From Flavobacterium urocaniciphilum (GTDB taxonomy: Bacteria > Bacteroidota > Bacteroidia > Flavobacteriales > Flavobacteriaceae), in assembly GCF_900110615.1 (NCBI RefSeq), contig NZ_FOEI01000001.1, forward strand, positions 62,001 through 126,000: a DNA stretch of 64,000 nucleotides, read 5' to 3'. Positions 1 through 9,128 of this stretch are shown piece by piece. A model generated the notes under the pieces. The model was not told where the DNA came from. It saw only the letters and a list, made by a program, of their open reading frames with translations, and searched no databases. How positions within the stretch are numbered: position 1 is the stretch's first letter; each line of letters begins with the position of its first letter. Position numbers and translations under genes: made by a program.

Positions 1-1500
1 AAAGATTTTATAATTGCAAGAGATCATTTTGGAATTAAACCATTATATTATTATATAGGAATAAATGAAATTTGTTTTTCTTCCGAATTAAAAGCCATTT
101 TACCATTTAAAAAGGAATTAGAAGTAGATAATTTTGCTTTAAAAAATTATATAAATTTTTTATGGGCACCAGGTGAATTAACACCCGAAAAAGAATTTAA
201 AAAATTACATCAGGGTTGCTATATTAAAGGCAATTCAGAAGAAATGGGAAAAGGTGAAATTGTAAAATATTACCATGTTCCTTTTACTGGAAAGTATCTT
301 CAAAAAACAGAAAAGCAATGGATAGACGAATTAGAGAATAAACTTATTGAATCGGTTCAACGACAAATGTTATCTGATGTTCCTGTAGGTTTTTTCCTTT
401 CCGGAGGTTTAGATTCAAGTTTGTTAGTTGCCATTGCCAAAAAAATACATCCCAATTCTACAATTGAATGTTTTACCTTAAAGACTGAAGAAGTTGAAAA
501 AGAAGGTTTTGCAAGTGATTTTGAATATGCTAAAAGTATTGCCAAACACTTAGATGTAAATTTAAATATTGTTGAAGGAAAAATTGATATTTTAAAAGAT
601 TTTGATAAAATTGTTTTTCATTTAGATGAACCTCAGGCAGATCCAGCACCAATTCATGTATTAAATATTTGTAAAGCTGCAAGAGAAAAAGGTATAAAAG
701 TATTAATTGGAGGAACTGCTGGAGATGATGTTTTTTCTGGTTATAGAAGACATGTTGCTATTCCGATTATTCAAAAAATGCAATTAATACCTTTGTTCTT
801 AAGAAAGGTCATTAAAAAAGTTGCTTCTTTGTTTAATCGAAAATCATCATTTGGTAGAAGAATCAATAAATTATTTTATAATATTGATCAACCGATTAAT
901 GACACAATGTTAGGGTATTTTGATTGGATTGATAATGAAACTTTAGAAAATTTATTTATTGATAAAAATACAAAAGACAAACATTTATATTTTAAAGAAA
1001 TTATAAAAAGTATTCCAAACGAAAAATCAAATCTAAATAAAATGCTTTTTTGGGAATTGAATACTTTTTTGGTGAGTCATAATTTAAATTATACGGATAA
1101 GTTGAGTATGGCAACAGGTGTTGAAGTTCGTGTGCCTTATCTAGATGTTGAATTAGTTAATTTTTCAACGAATATTCCACCAGAATTTAAATTGAAAGGA
1201 AAAGAAGCAAAATATTTATTGAAAAAAGTAGCTGAAAGATATTTACCACATGATGTTATTTATAGACCAAAAACAGGATTTGGCGGTCCGGTAAGAGAGT
1301 GGATATTAAATGATATGGATGCAATTATTAATGATTATTTAAGTAAAGAAACAATTACCAAACGAGGAATTTTTAATTACGAAAAAGTCCAACAATTAAT
1401 TGCAGATAACAAAAAAGGAACAAAAGATGTATCCTATCCAATTTGGTCGCTTTTAGCGATAGAATCTTGGATGAGACAATTTGTAGATAAAAATAATTGA
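1..1500 (+). CDS. asnB: AsnB-type glutamine-dependent amidotransferase, 5' end cut by window
   Basis: This is the C-terminal 499 codons of a class B asparagine synthetase. The reading frame is open from base 1, so the gene begins upstream and the catalytic N-terminal Cys is not visible. The first residues (RDHFGIKPLYYY) are the end of the glutaminase domain. The synthetase domain shows the PP-loop SGGLDSS near visible residue 135, AGDDVFSGY near 240, and KLSMATGVEVRVPYLD before the C-terminus. The family uses ATP and glutamine ammonia to amidate a carboxylate. In polysaccharide loci such proteins are usually assigned to amidation of uronic acids, which is an inference here. The next gene starts 3 bases after the stop, so they share an operon. 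A second AsnB homologue lies at 39227-40933. Confidence 0.9.
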   Translation, partial: KDFIIARDHFGIKPLYYYIGINEICFSSELKAILPFKKELEVDNFALKNYINFLWAPGELTPEKEFKKLHQGCYIKGNSEEMGKGEIVKYYHVPFTGKYLQKTEKQWIDELENKLIESVQRQMLSDVPVGFFLSGGLDSSLLVAIAKKIHPNSTIECFTLKTEEVEKEGFASDFEYAKSIAKHLDVNLNIVEGKIDILKDFDKIVFHLDEPQADPAPIHVLNICKAAREKGIKVLIGGTAGDDVFSGYRRHVAIPIIQKMQLIPLFLRKVIKKVASLFNRKSSFGRRINKLFYNIDQPINDTMLGYFDWIDNETLENLFIDKNTKDKHLYFKEIIKSIPNEKSNLNKMLFWELNTFLVSHNLNYTDKLSMATGVEVRVPYLDVELVNFSTNIPPEFKLKGKEAKYLLKKVAERYLPHDVIYRPKTGFGGPVREWILNDMDAIINDYLSKETITKRGIFNYEKVQQLIADNKKGTKDVSYPIWSLLAIESWMRQFVDKNN

Positions 1501-1503
1501 TAA

Positions 1504-3621
1504 ATGAAGCAAATAATTCAATCTTTTAAAACAGGTGAAACTATTCTAGAAGAAGTGCCAGCACCAATTGTTAAAAAAGGAGCCGTTTTAATACAAACTG
1601 CAAATTCTTTAGTTTCATTAGGTACAGAAAAAATGTTAGTTGAGTTTGGGAAGTCCAATTTGATTTCTAAAGCTAGACAACAACCAGATAAAGTAAAGCA
1701 AGTTTTAGATAAAATAAAAACAGATGGTTTAATGCCAACTTTAGAAGCTGTTTTTAATAAACTAGGCGAACCACTTCCATTAGGTTATTGTAATGTTGGA
1801 AAAGTTATTGCAGTTGGTGAAGGAGTTTCCGATTTTAAAATTGGAGATAGAGTTGCATCTAATGGACAACATGCAGAATTTGTTTTGGTGCCTCAAAATT
1901 TAGTAGCAGCTATTCCAGAAAATGTAACAAATGAGCAAGCAACTTTTACGGTAATTGGATCTATTGGTTTGCAAGGTATAAGATTGTTGAAACCTACTTT
2001 TGGAGAAACTATTGTTGTAGTCGGATTAGGTTTAATTGGTTTGTTAACAGCTCAATTACTTAAATCAAATGGATGTAAAGTTATTGGAGTTGATATTGAT
2101 GACAGTAAATTAGAACTTGCCAAAAAATGGGGTATTATTCCTTTTAATCCGAAATCAAACGATGTTGTAAGTTTTGTTTCAGAACAAACTAATGGAATAG
2201 GTGCAGATGGTGTAATTATTACAGCAAGTTCAAAATCTGATGAAATTATCTCTAATGCAGCAAAAATGTCTCGTAAAAGAGGAAGAATAATTTTAGTTGG
2301 AGTTACAGGATTAAATTTAAGCAGAGCCGAGTTTTATGAAAAGGAATTATCCTTCCAAGTTTCTTGTTCTTACGGACCTGGAAGATATGATGATAATTAT
2401 GAAAATAAAGGAATAGATTATCCTTTGCCTTTTGTGAGATGGACTGAAAAAAGAAATTTTGAAGCTATTTTACAAGCTATTTCACAAAATCAATTGCAAG
2501 TAGATGAAATGATTTCTGAAATTGTTTTACTTGAAAATTATTTAGACATTTATGGAAATATGGGCAAAAATAATACTATTGCTTCCATATTAAAATACAA
2601 AACTTCAGAGTGTAATCCTTCCCATAAAATTCAAATAAATAATAGCCAATTTGAAGGTCAAAAAGGTGTAATTGGAATTGTAGGTTCTGGTAATTTTACA
2701 AAAATGACAATGTTGCCAGCTTTAAAAGGTAGTAATGCCAATTTAAAGTATATTGCTAGTCAGGGTGGTGTTTCAAGTACTGTTTTAGCTAAAAAATATA
2801 ATTTTTCATATTCTACAACGAATTACAAGGAAATTTTAAGTGATAATGAAGTTGATTTGGTATGTATTACAACAAAACACAACATGCATGCTCAACTAAC
2901 AATTGAAAGTTTAAAAGCCAATAAACATGTATTTGTAGAAAAACCATTAGCTTTAAATTTAGAAGAATTAAATCAAATAATAGAAGCACAAAAAGAATCA
3001 AACAAAACTGTTACAGTTGGTTTTAATCGTAGATTTTCTCCTCATGCCATAAAAATGAAATCGCTTTTAGGAAATGCTACGATGAATGTAGTTGCTACAA
3101 TGAATGCTGGTTTTATTCCAGCAAATGTTTGGATTCATGATATGAAAGTAGGTGGAGGAAGAATTGTAGGTGAAGCATGTCATTTTATAGATTTAATTAC
3201 ATATTTAACGGGAAGTAAAGTTAAATCAGTTTGTATGAATGCAATGCTTACTAATCCCGAAGAAAATACAGATAATGCTACCATTTTATTAAAGTATGAA
3301 AACGGATCAACCGGAGTAATTAATTATTTTTCGAATGGTAGTAAAGCTTATTCGAAAGAAAGAGTTGAGGTTTATTCTCAAAATAAAACTTTAATTATGG
3401 ATAATTTTAGAAAAACAGAAGGATTTGGATTCAAAGGTTTTTCGAAATTAAAAACATCCTTAGATAAAGGTCATAAGAATCAATTTCATAGTCTTATTTC
3501 TCAATTACAAATAGGTGGAAATCCATTAATTTCATTTGATGAAATCGTTAACACAACTGAAGCTTCTCTTGCTGCCTTACAAAGTTTGAAAGAAGGGAAA
3601 TGGATTGATATTAACTTGTAA
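1504..3621 (+). CDS. bi-domain oxidoreductase (MDR dehydrogenase + Gfo/Idh/MocA)
   Basis: A 705-residue fusion of two NAD(P)-dependent sugar oxidoreductase domains. Residues about 1-360 are a medium-chain (zinc-type) dehydrogenase with the Rossmann motif VVVGLGLIG near 170. Residues about 385-705 are Gfo/Idh/MocA, with GIVGSGNF near 390 and the family motif EKPLAL near 479. The fused architecture is known from polysaccharide loci, usually beside heparinase II/III and AsnB homologues, as here. The substrate is unknown; oxidation or epimerisation of a nucleotide-bound or lipid-linked sugar is plausible. It starts 3 bases after the upstream stop and is followed 9 bases later by the heparinase-like gene. 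The full length and both nucleotide-binding motifs are intact. Confidence 0.88.
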   Translation: MKQIIQSFKTGETILEEVPAPIVKKGAVLIQTANSLVSLGTEKMLVEFGKSNLISKARQQPDKVKQVLDKIKTDGLMPTLEAVFNKLGEPLPLGYCNVGKVIAVGEGVSDFKIGDRVASNGQHAEFVLVPQNLVAAIPENVTNEQATFTVIGSIGLQGIRLLKPTFGETIVVVGLGLIGLLTAQLLKSNGCKVIGVDIDDSKLELAKKWGIIPFNPKSNDVVSFVSEQTNGIGADGVIITASSKSDEIISNAAKMSRKRGRIILVGVTGLNLSRAEFYEKELSFQVSCSYGPGRYDDNYENKGIDYPLPFVRWTEKRNFEAILQAISQNQLQVDEMISEIVLLENYLDIYGNMGKNNTIASILKYKTSECNPSHKIQINNSQFEGQKGVIGIVGSGNFTKMTMLPALKGSNANLKYIASQGGVSSTVLAKKYNFSYSTTNYKEILSDNEVDLVCITTKHNMHAQLTIESLKANKHVFVEKPLALNLEELNQIIEAQKESNKTVTVGFNRRFSPHAIKMKSLLGNATMNVVATMNAGFIPANVWIHDMKVGGGRIVGEACHFIDLITYLTGSKVKSVCMNAMLTNPEENTDNATILLKYENGSTGVINYFSNGSKAYSKERVEVYSQNKTLIMDNFRKTEGFGFKGFSKLKTSLDKGHKNQFHSLISQLQIGGNPLISFDEIVNTTEASLAALQSLKEGKWIDINL

Positions 3622-3630
3622 ACTATTATT

Positions 3631-5502
3631 TTGAAAATAAATTTAGCATTTCAACTGATTAAAAATATGGGAATTCGTTACGTTTCCTATAGAGTTGTAT
3701 TGTTAATTACTAAAAAGTTAGGTTTATTAAAAAACAAGTTCCCTACAAAACCTAAACAAAGTACTTTCATCACTTTAGCAGATTGGAAAGATACTAAGGC
3801 TAAGTTTTTAATTGAATCTAGAGAAAAATTAAATTTTCCAAAAACTCCAAACAAAAAATTAAAAGAAGAAACGTTAAGAATTTTAAATGGAGAAATTTGT
3901 TTCTTTAGTTACGATTGGAAAAATATTGGTTTAGATTATAATTGGATTACTAATCCTGATACTAATTATGAATACGATATTCATTTACATTGGACAGATA
4001 TTCCAGATTTTAAAAAAGAAAATGGCGATATTAAGTACGTTTGGGAAAAATCTCGTTTTGCATTTTTATTGAAAATCATTCGTTTTGATTATCATTTTGA
4101 ACAAGATAATTCTGAATTTGTTTTTACTCAAATTGAAAGTTGGATAGATAAAAATCCAATAAATCAAGGTCCAAATTGGGTGTGTAGTCAAGAAATATCA
4201 TTACGCACATTTAATTGGTTATATGCTTTATATTTCTATCAAAACTCCAATGCTTTAACAGAAGAACGATTTCAAAAAATAATGTATGTTATTTATTGGT
4301 CTTTACAACATGTATATAATCATATTAATTTTTCAAGAATTGCTGTAAGAAACAATCATGCCATTACAGAAACCTTATTTTTAGCGATAAGTCAAAATTT
4401 ATTTCCCTTTTTTAATGAAAGTCGAAAATGGTCTGAAATTGGAACTAAATATTTCGAACAAGAAATAGATTATCAAATTTATAAAGATGGTACTTTTCTT
4501 CAATTTAGTATGAATTACCATAGAGTAGTAGTGCAATTGTTAACTTTCGGAATAGCATTAAAGGAGATTCATAATCAAAAATTTTCTAAAGTAGTTTATG
4601 ATAAAGCCTATAAAAGTGTTCAATTTTTATTTGAATGCATGCAAGATGAAAATGGATTTTTGCCAAATTATGGAGCCAATGACGGCGCATTATTTTTTCC
4701 GTTAAATGAATATGATTTTAGAAATTATAAACCTCAATTAAATACACTTCATAAACTTTTAACAAATGAAAATTTAATAGTAAATGATGATGTTTATGAT
4801 GATGAAAATTGGTTTTTATCAAATATAAAATTTGAAAATAATTATGTGCCATTAAAAAGAACGTATGGCATTTTTTCATTTGATTTTGGGGGTTATTATT
4901 TAGCAAGAAAACAAAATTCTTTCACTTTCATCAGATGTGGTAAACACAAAGATCGACCTTCTCATGCAGATAATTTGCATCTAGATGTTTGGGTTAAAGG
5001 CGAAAATGTGTTACTTGATTCTGGTTCTTATAAATACAATACTTCAGAAAAAAATAGTAATTATTTTACGGGTACTTCCGGACATAATACTGTCTCATTA
5101 AATCATGCTTCGCAAATGTTAAAAGGAAGCCGATTTATTTGGTTTTATTGGTCGCAAGCCCAAAAAGCAATGTGGCAAGAAACGGAAAACGAATATGTTT
5201 TCGAAGGTATAATTTCAGCATTTCAATATTTAAATCCGAAGACCATACATAAAAGAAAAGTTACAGTTTCTAAAAATGAAGAACTTTGGAACGTAGTGGA
5301 TGAAGTTTCTTTTGCCAATACTGATTCAATGCAGCAAAACTGGCACTATAATTCAGATAAAATACAATTCCATACTATTGAATTACAAAATGATATTGAA
5401 TCATATAATTCATCGTATTATGGATTAAAAGAAAAAGGTGAAGGAATTTCTTTTTCTTTCAATAAAAATATTACAACCCAAATAAAATATGTCGAAGAAT
5501 AA
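3631..5502 (+). CDS. heparinase II/III family protein
   Basis: A 623-residue protein of the heparinase II/III superfamily. An N-terminal helical (alpha/alpha toroid) region contains ISLRTFNWLYAL near residue 187 and RNNHAITET near 240. A C-terminal beta-sandwich carries HADNLHLDVWV near 445 and GTSGHNTV near 480, the usual conserved His-containing segments. Characterised relatives are uronate polysaccharide lyases; those inside biosynthetic loci may trim or edit the nascent polymer (inference). No clear signal peptide is visible. The start is TTG at 3631; an in-frame ATG at 3667 (MGIRYVSYR) is an alternative. The 3' end overlaps the next gene by 14 bases. Confidence 0.85.
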   Translation: MKINLAFQLIKNMGIRYVSYRVVLLITKKLGLLKNKFPTKPKQSTFITLADWKDTKAKFLIESREKLNFPKTPNKKLKEETLRILNGEICFFSYDWKNIGLDYNWITNPDTNYEYDIHLHWTDIPDFKKENGDIKYVWEKSRFAFLLKIIRFDYHFEQDNSEFVFTQIESWIDKNPINQGPNWVCSQEISLRTFNWLYALYFYQNSNALTEERFQKIMYVIYWSLQHVYNHINFSRIAVRNNHAITETLFLAISQNLFPFFNESRKWSEIGTKYFEQEIDYQIYKDGTFLQFSMNYHRVVVQLLTFGIALKEIHNQKFSKVVYDKAYKSVQFLFECMQDENGFLPNYGANDGALFFPLNEYDFRNYKPQLNTLHKLLTNENLIVNDDVYDDENWFLSNIKFENNYVPLKRTYGIFSFDFGGYYLARKQNSFTFIRCGKHKDRPSHADNLHLDVWVKGENVLLDSGSYKYNTSEKNSNYFTGTSGHNTVSLNHASQMLKGSRFIWFYWSQAQKAMWQETENEYVFEGIISAFQYLNPKTIHKRKVTVSKNEELWNVVDEVSFANTDSMQQNWHYNSDKIQFHTIELQNDIESYNSSYYGLKEKGEGISFSFNKNITTQIKYVEE

Positions 5503-6742
5503 TTTGAAAATACTTTTGTTTCATCAATATTTTTTAGAAGAAGATGATCATGGTGGTTCACGTTGGAATGAAATTGCAAAACAATGGACTTCAGAAGGCA
5601 ATGAAGTTACTGTTATTGCAGGAATGATGCATTATAATTCAAGTAAAAAGAGAGAAGAATATAAGGGTAAGTTTATAAAAGTTAAACAACAAGGTAACGT
5701 TAAAGTTATACGTTGTCATGTTTCGGAAAGTTATAATGCTAATTTTTTAGGAAGACTTTGGGGATATTTTTCTTTTGTTTTTTCAAGTTTATTTGCTGGA
5801 TTATTTAATGCAAAAGGAAAATATGATGTTGTAATTGTCACTTCGCCACCATTGTTTATTGGAATTAGCGGTTATTTAGTTTCTAAAATAAAAAGAGTTC
5901 CTTATGTTTTTGAAATTAGAGATTTATGGCCAGAATCGGCAATTGATACTGGTGTTGTTTCTTCAAAATTGATTATTAATATTGCTTATAAGCTAGAGAA
6001 ATTCATATATAAAAATGCTAAGCTTATTAATGTTTTAACTCCAGCTTTTAGAACTAAATTAATTGAGAATAAAAATGTTCCTTCAGAAAAAATAATATTT
6101 ATTCCCAATGCAGCTGATTTTAATTTATCTGAAAAATTATTACAAAATTTCAATGTAACAAATTTTAAAAAAGAACATGAATTAGAACATAAATTTGTAA
6201 TCACATATGTTGGTGCACATGGGAAGGCTAATGCTTTGGAGCAAATTTTATATACTGCAAAGCTATTAAAAGATACAAATGTTTTATTCCTTCTCATTGG
6301 AGAAGGTATGGAAAAGAAAAAATTAGTGGAAATTGCGAATAATGAAAAAATTGAAAACGTTCGGTTTGTAGATCCAGTACCCAAATCAGTAGTTTTTGAA
6401 TATGTTTTAGCCTCTGATATGGGCGCCTCTGTTTTGAAAAACGTTCCTACTTTTAAAACCGTTTATTCCAATAAAACATTTGATTATATGTCTTGTAAAA
6501 AGCCAATTCTAATGGCAATAGATGGAGTGTCAAGAGATTTAGTAGAAGATGCAAAAGCAGGAAGTTTTATACTTCCAGAAAACCCAGAAGATTTCGCAAA
6601 TAAAATTAAATTCTATTTAAATAATCCTCAAAATTGTATTTCTGAAGGAGAAAATGGTTATAAATTTGCCAAAGAAAATTTTGATAGAAATGTAATTGCT
6701 TCAAAATATTTACAGCATATAAAAGAATGTATTCATGTATAA
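5489..6742 (+). CDS. WbuB-like glycosyltransferase family 4
   Basis: A 417-residue GT-B fold glycosyltransferase of family 4. The N-terminal segment LLFHQYFLEEDDHGGSRW, the EIRDLWPESA motif near residue 142, and GEGMEKKKL near 270 fit the WbuB/WbpY-like subgroup, which transfers N-acetylated amino-deoxy sugars in O-antigen assembly. Start and stop overlap both neighbours (14 bases upstream, 8 bases downstream), so translation is probably coupled. Position directly before the PglC-type initiating transferase suggests it adds an early sugar to the undecaprenyl-linked intermediate (inference). The exact donor cannot be read from the sequence. Confidence 0.87.
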   Translation: MSKNNLKILLFHQYFLEEDDHGGSRWNEIAKQWTSEGNEVTVIAGMMHYNSSKKREEYKGKFIKVKQQGNVKVIRCHVSESYNANFLGRLWGYFSFVFSSLFAGLFNAKGKYDVVIVTSPPLFIGISGYLVSKIKRVPYVFEIRDLWPESAIDTGVVSSKLIINIAYKLEKFIYKNAKLINVLTPAFRTKLIENKNVPSEKIIFIPNAADFNLSEKLLQNFNVTNFKKEHELEHKFVITYVGAHGKANALEQILYTAKLLKDTNVLFLLIGEGMEKKKLVEIANNEKIENVRFVDPVPKSVVFEYVLASDMGASVLKNVPTFKTVYSNKTFDYMSCKKPILMAIDGVSRDLVEDAKAGSFILPENPEDFANKIKFYLNNPQNCISEGENGYKFAKENFDRNVIASKYLQHIKECIHV

Positions 6743-7946
6743 AAATATTTTTAAATTTTTATTTGATTTCATTGCTGCTTTAATTGGTTTTATTTTAATA
6801 TTACCAGTTTTTGTGGGTATTACTATATTATTGTTTTTTGCAAATAATGGTAAACCTTTTTTTGTTCAACGTAGACCTGGAAAAAATTGTAAAGTGTTTT
6901 CTATTATCAAGTTCAAAACCATGAACGATAAAAAGGATAAATATGGTAATTTATTACCAGATGCTGAACGATTAACGGTTGTTGGAAATTTTGTACGCAA
7001 AACTTCATTAGACGAAATACCGCAACTATTAAATGTTTTAAAAGGAGATATGAGCTTAATTGGTCCTAGACCTTTATTAACCGATTATGTTCATTTGTAT
7101 AATGACTTTCAAAATCAAAGACATAATGTTAAACCTGGTATAACTGGTTGGGCACAAGTAAATGGTAGAAACGCTATTTCATGGGATAAAAAGTTTGAAT
7201 TAGATGTTTATTATGTAAACAATATTTCTTTTTTATTTGATATGAAAATTCTTTTTTTAACTGTGAAAAAAGTAATTAAATCTGAAGGAATTTCATCTGA
7301 AAATGCGGCTACAATTGAACCTTTTACAGTGCTTCCAGATGTTTATTTATATGGAGCTGGTGGGCATTGTAAAGTTGTTTTAGATATACTTTTATGTGAA
7401 AATAAGTTTAATGTAAAACAAATATTAGATGATGCTCCAAATGATAATACTATACTTGGGGTTTCTGTTGTAAAAGAATTTAATAAAGCAGACTTTTTAA
7501 ATAAAAATTGTATCATTACAATTGGAAATAATCAAATACGAAAAAAAATTGCTAATTCAATAAATGCTAATTTTATCATGGCTATTCATCCTAATTCAGT
7601 AGTTTCAAATTTTGCCAAAGTGGGTAAGGGTACTCAAATAATGGCAGGTGCAATTGTAAATTCCGATGCAGTTATTGGAGAACATTGTATTATTAATACA
7701 GGAGCAATTGTTGAACACGATTGTGAATTAGGAGATTATGTGCATATTTCACCAAATGCTACTCTTGGTGGAAATGTAAAAGTTGGCGAATTAAGTCAAG
7801 TTGGTTTAGGAGCTACTATAATTCAAAATATTACAATTGGTAAAAATGTTATGATTGGAGCAGGAGCTGTAATTATTGAAGATATTCCTGATAATGCTAT
7901 TGTTGTTGGAGTACCTGGAAAAGTAGTAAAATATAAAGAAGTTTAA
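6735..7946 (+). CDS. fused PglC-type phosphoglycosyl transferase and PglD-type N-acetyltransferase
   Basis: A 403-residue bifunctional protein. Residues 1-195 are a monotopic phosphoglycosyl transferase: one N-terminal hydrophobic helix, QRRPGK near 45, the Asp-Glu dyad at D93-E94 (TSLDEIPQ), and SLIGPRP near 107. Residues about 200-403 are a NeuD/PglD-type left-handed beta-helix acetyltransferase with GAGGHCKV at 207-214, hexapeptide repeats, and a likely catalytic His328 (IVEHDC). Neisseria PglB is a known fusion with the same domain order. The predicted job is to acetylate the UDP-4-amino sugar at C4 and then move the sugar phosphate to undecaprenyl phosphate at the inner membrane. The aminotransferase gene follows after one base. 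Confidence 0.9.
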   Translation: MYKNIFKFLFDFIAALIGFILILPVFVGITILLFFANNGKPFFVQRRPGKNCKVFSIIKFKTMNDKKDKYGNLLPDAERLTVVGNFVRKTSLDEIPQLLNVLKGDMSLIGPRPLLTDYVHLYNDFQNQRHNVKPGITGWAQVNGRNAISWDKKFELDVYYVNNISFLFDMKILFLTVKKVIKSEGISSENAATIEPFTVLPDVYLYGAGGHCKVVLDILLCENKFNVKQILDDAPNDNTILGVSVVKEFNKADFLNKNCIITIGNNQIRKKIANSINANFIMAIHPNSVVSNFAKVGKGTQIMAGAIVNSDAVIGEHCIINTGAIVEHDCELGDYVHISPNATLGGNVKVGELSQVGLGATIIQNITIGKNVMIGAGAVIIEDIPDNAIVVGVPGKVVKYKEV

Positions 7947-7947
7947 A

Positions 7948-9078
7948 ATGCAACAAGATAAAATATGGTTATCATCGCCCCATATGGGTGGAAATGAACA
8001 AAAATATGTTAACGAAGCTTTTGATACGAATTGGGTAGCCCCTTTAGGTCCGAATGTGAATAATTTTGAAACGGATTTAGAAAAGTATTTAAATCAAAAT
8101 GTTTTTGTAGGTGCTTTAAGTTCAGGTACTGCAGCTTTACATTTAGGATTAATTTTATTAGGAGTTCAAGCTGGTGATGAAGTAATTTGTCAATCGATGA
8201 CATTTTCAGCATCTGCCAATCCAATAGCCTATTTAGGAGCAACACCAGTATTTATAGATAGTGAATTAGATACTTGGAATATGTGTCCGATTGCATTGGA
8301 AGAAGCCATAAAAGATAGAATTTCTAAAGGGAAAAAACCAAAAGCAATTATTCCAGTTCATTTATACGGAATGCCAGCAAAAATGGATGAAATTAGAGCG
8401 ATTGCCAATCAATACGAAATTCCTATATTAGAGGATAGTGCTGAAGCGTTGGGTAGTTCTTATAAAGGTCAGAAATGTGGAACATTTGGTGATATATCGG
8501 TATTGTCATTCAATGGAAACAAGATTATCACAACTTCAGGTGGTGGAGCAATGGTTACCCATTCTAAAGAATTAAAAGACAAAGCAGTTTTTCTTTCAAC
8601 TCAAGCAAGAGACAATGCACCACATTACCAACATTCACATATTGGTTACAATTATCGAATGAGCAATGTTTGTGCGGGAATTGGTCGCGGTCAGATGGAA
8701 GTTTTAGATGATCATGTTCATTTGAGAAGAAAAGCACATGATTTTTATATGAATTTTTTCCAATCAATTGATTCAGTAAAAGTATTACATGAACCTAGTT
8801 CTGATTTTTATTCCAATCATTGGTTAACGGCAATTGTATTGGATTCTTTCGAAAAAAGAGAAGCATTGCGTTTAGCTTTCGAAAGCCAAAATATAGAAAC
8901 TAGACCCTTATGGAAACCAATGCATTTACAACCAGTTTTTGCAAATGCACCATACTATGGAAAATCTGTTTCTGAAGATTTATTTAATAATGGATTGTGT
9001 TTGCCGTCAGGCTCTAATTTATCTGAGGAAGAATTTTTAAGAATTGAAAAAGTTTTAAGTGATTACTTTACGTTGTAA
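7948..9078 (+). CDS. pglE: PglE-type DegT/DnrJ/EryC1 sugar aminotransferase
   Basis: A 376-residue PLP-dependent aminotransferase of the DegT/DnrJ/EryC1/StrS family. It begins with the LSSPHMGGNE segment typical of PglE-like enzymes. It carries ALSSGTAALHL near residue 56, the PLP-binding Asp in LEDSAEALG (D163), and the Schiff-base lysine K192 in FNGNKIITTSGGG. The family aminates C4 of the UDP-4-keto-6-deoxy sugar made by the dehydratase encoded just downstream. The product is the substrate of the acetyltransferase encoded just upstream, so the three genes form a UDP-N,N'-diacetylbacillosamine pathway. The start is ATG, one base after the previous stop. Confidence 0.93.
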   Translation: MQQDKIWLSSPHMGGNEQKYVNEAFDTNWVAPLGPNVNNFETDLEKYLNQNVFVGALSSGTAALHLGLILLGVQAGDEVICQSMTFSASANPIAYLGATPVFIDSELDTWNMCPIALEEAIKDRISKGKKPKAIIPVHLYGMPAKMDEIRAIANQYEIPILEDSAEALGSSYKGQKCGTFGDISVLSFNGNKIITTSGGGAMVTHSKELKDKAVFLSTQARDNAPHYQHSHIGYNYRMSNVCAGIGRGQMEVLDDHVHLRRKAHDFYMNFFQSIDSVKVLHEPSSDFYSNHWLTAIVLDSFEKREALRLAFESQNIETRPLWKPMHLQPVFANAPYYGKSVSEDLFNNGLCLPSGSNLSEEEFLRIEKVLSDYFTL

Positions 9079-9103
9079 ATCTAGTTTCATACGTAAATTT
9101 TGT

Positions 9104-9111
9104 TACATTTG
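9104..9111 (+). promoter_or_regulatory. putative -7 box (TACATTTG) upstream of pglF-type gene
   Basis: TACATTTG matches the Bacteroidetes -7 consensus TAnnTTTG and lies 17 bases before the GTG start of the dehydratase gene. No good -33 TTTG at the usual 19-base spacing is present, so it may be a weak internal promoter in the 50-base gap. Confidence 0.45.
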
Positions 9112-9128
9112 TAACCCAATTTTTTACA

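Noticed and set aside
5986..6384. Minus-strand open frame of 132 codons inside the WbuB-like gene
   Set aside because: It is fully antisense to a strong coding gene; the low-complexity Phe/Ser-rich product matches nothing recognised.
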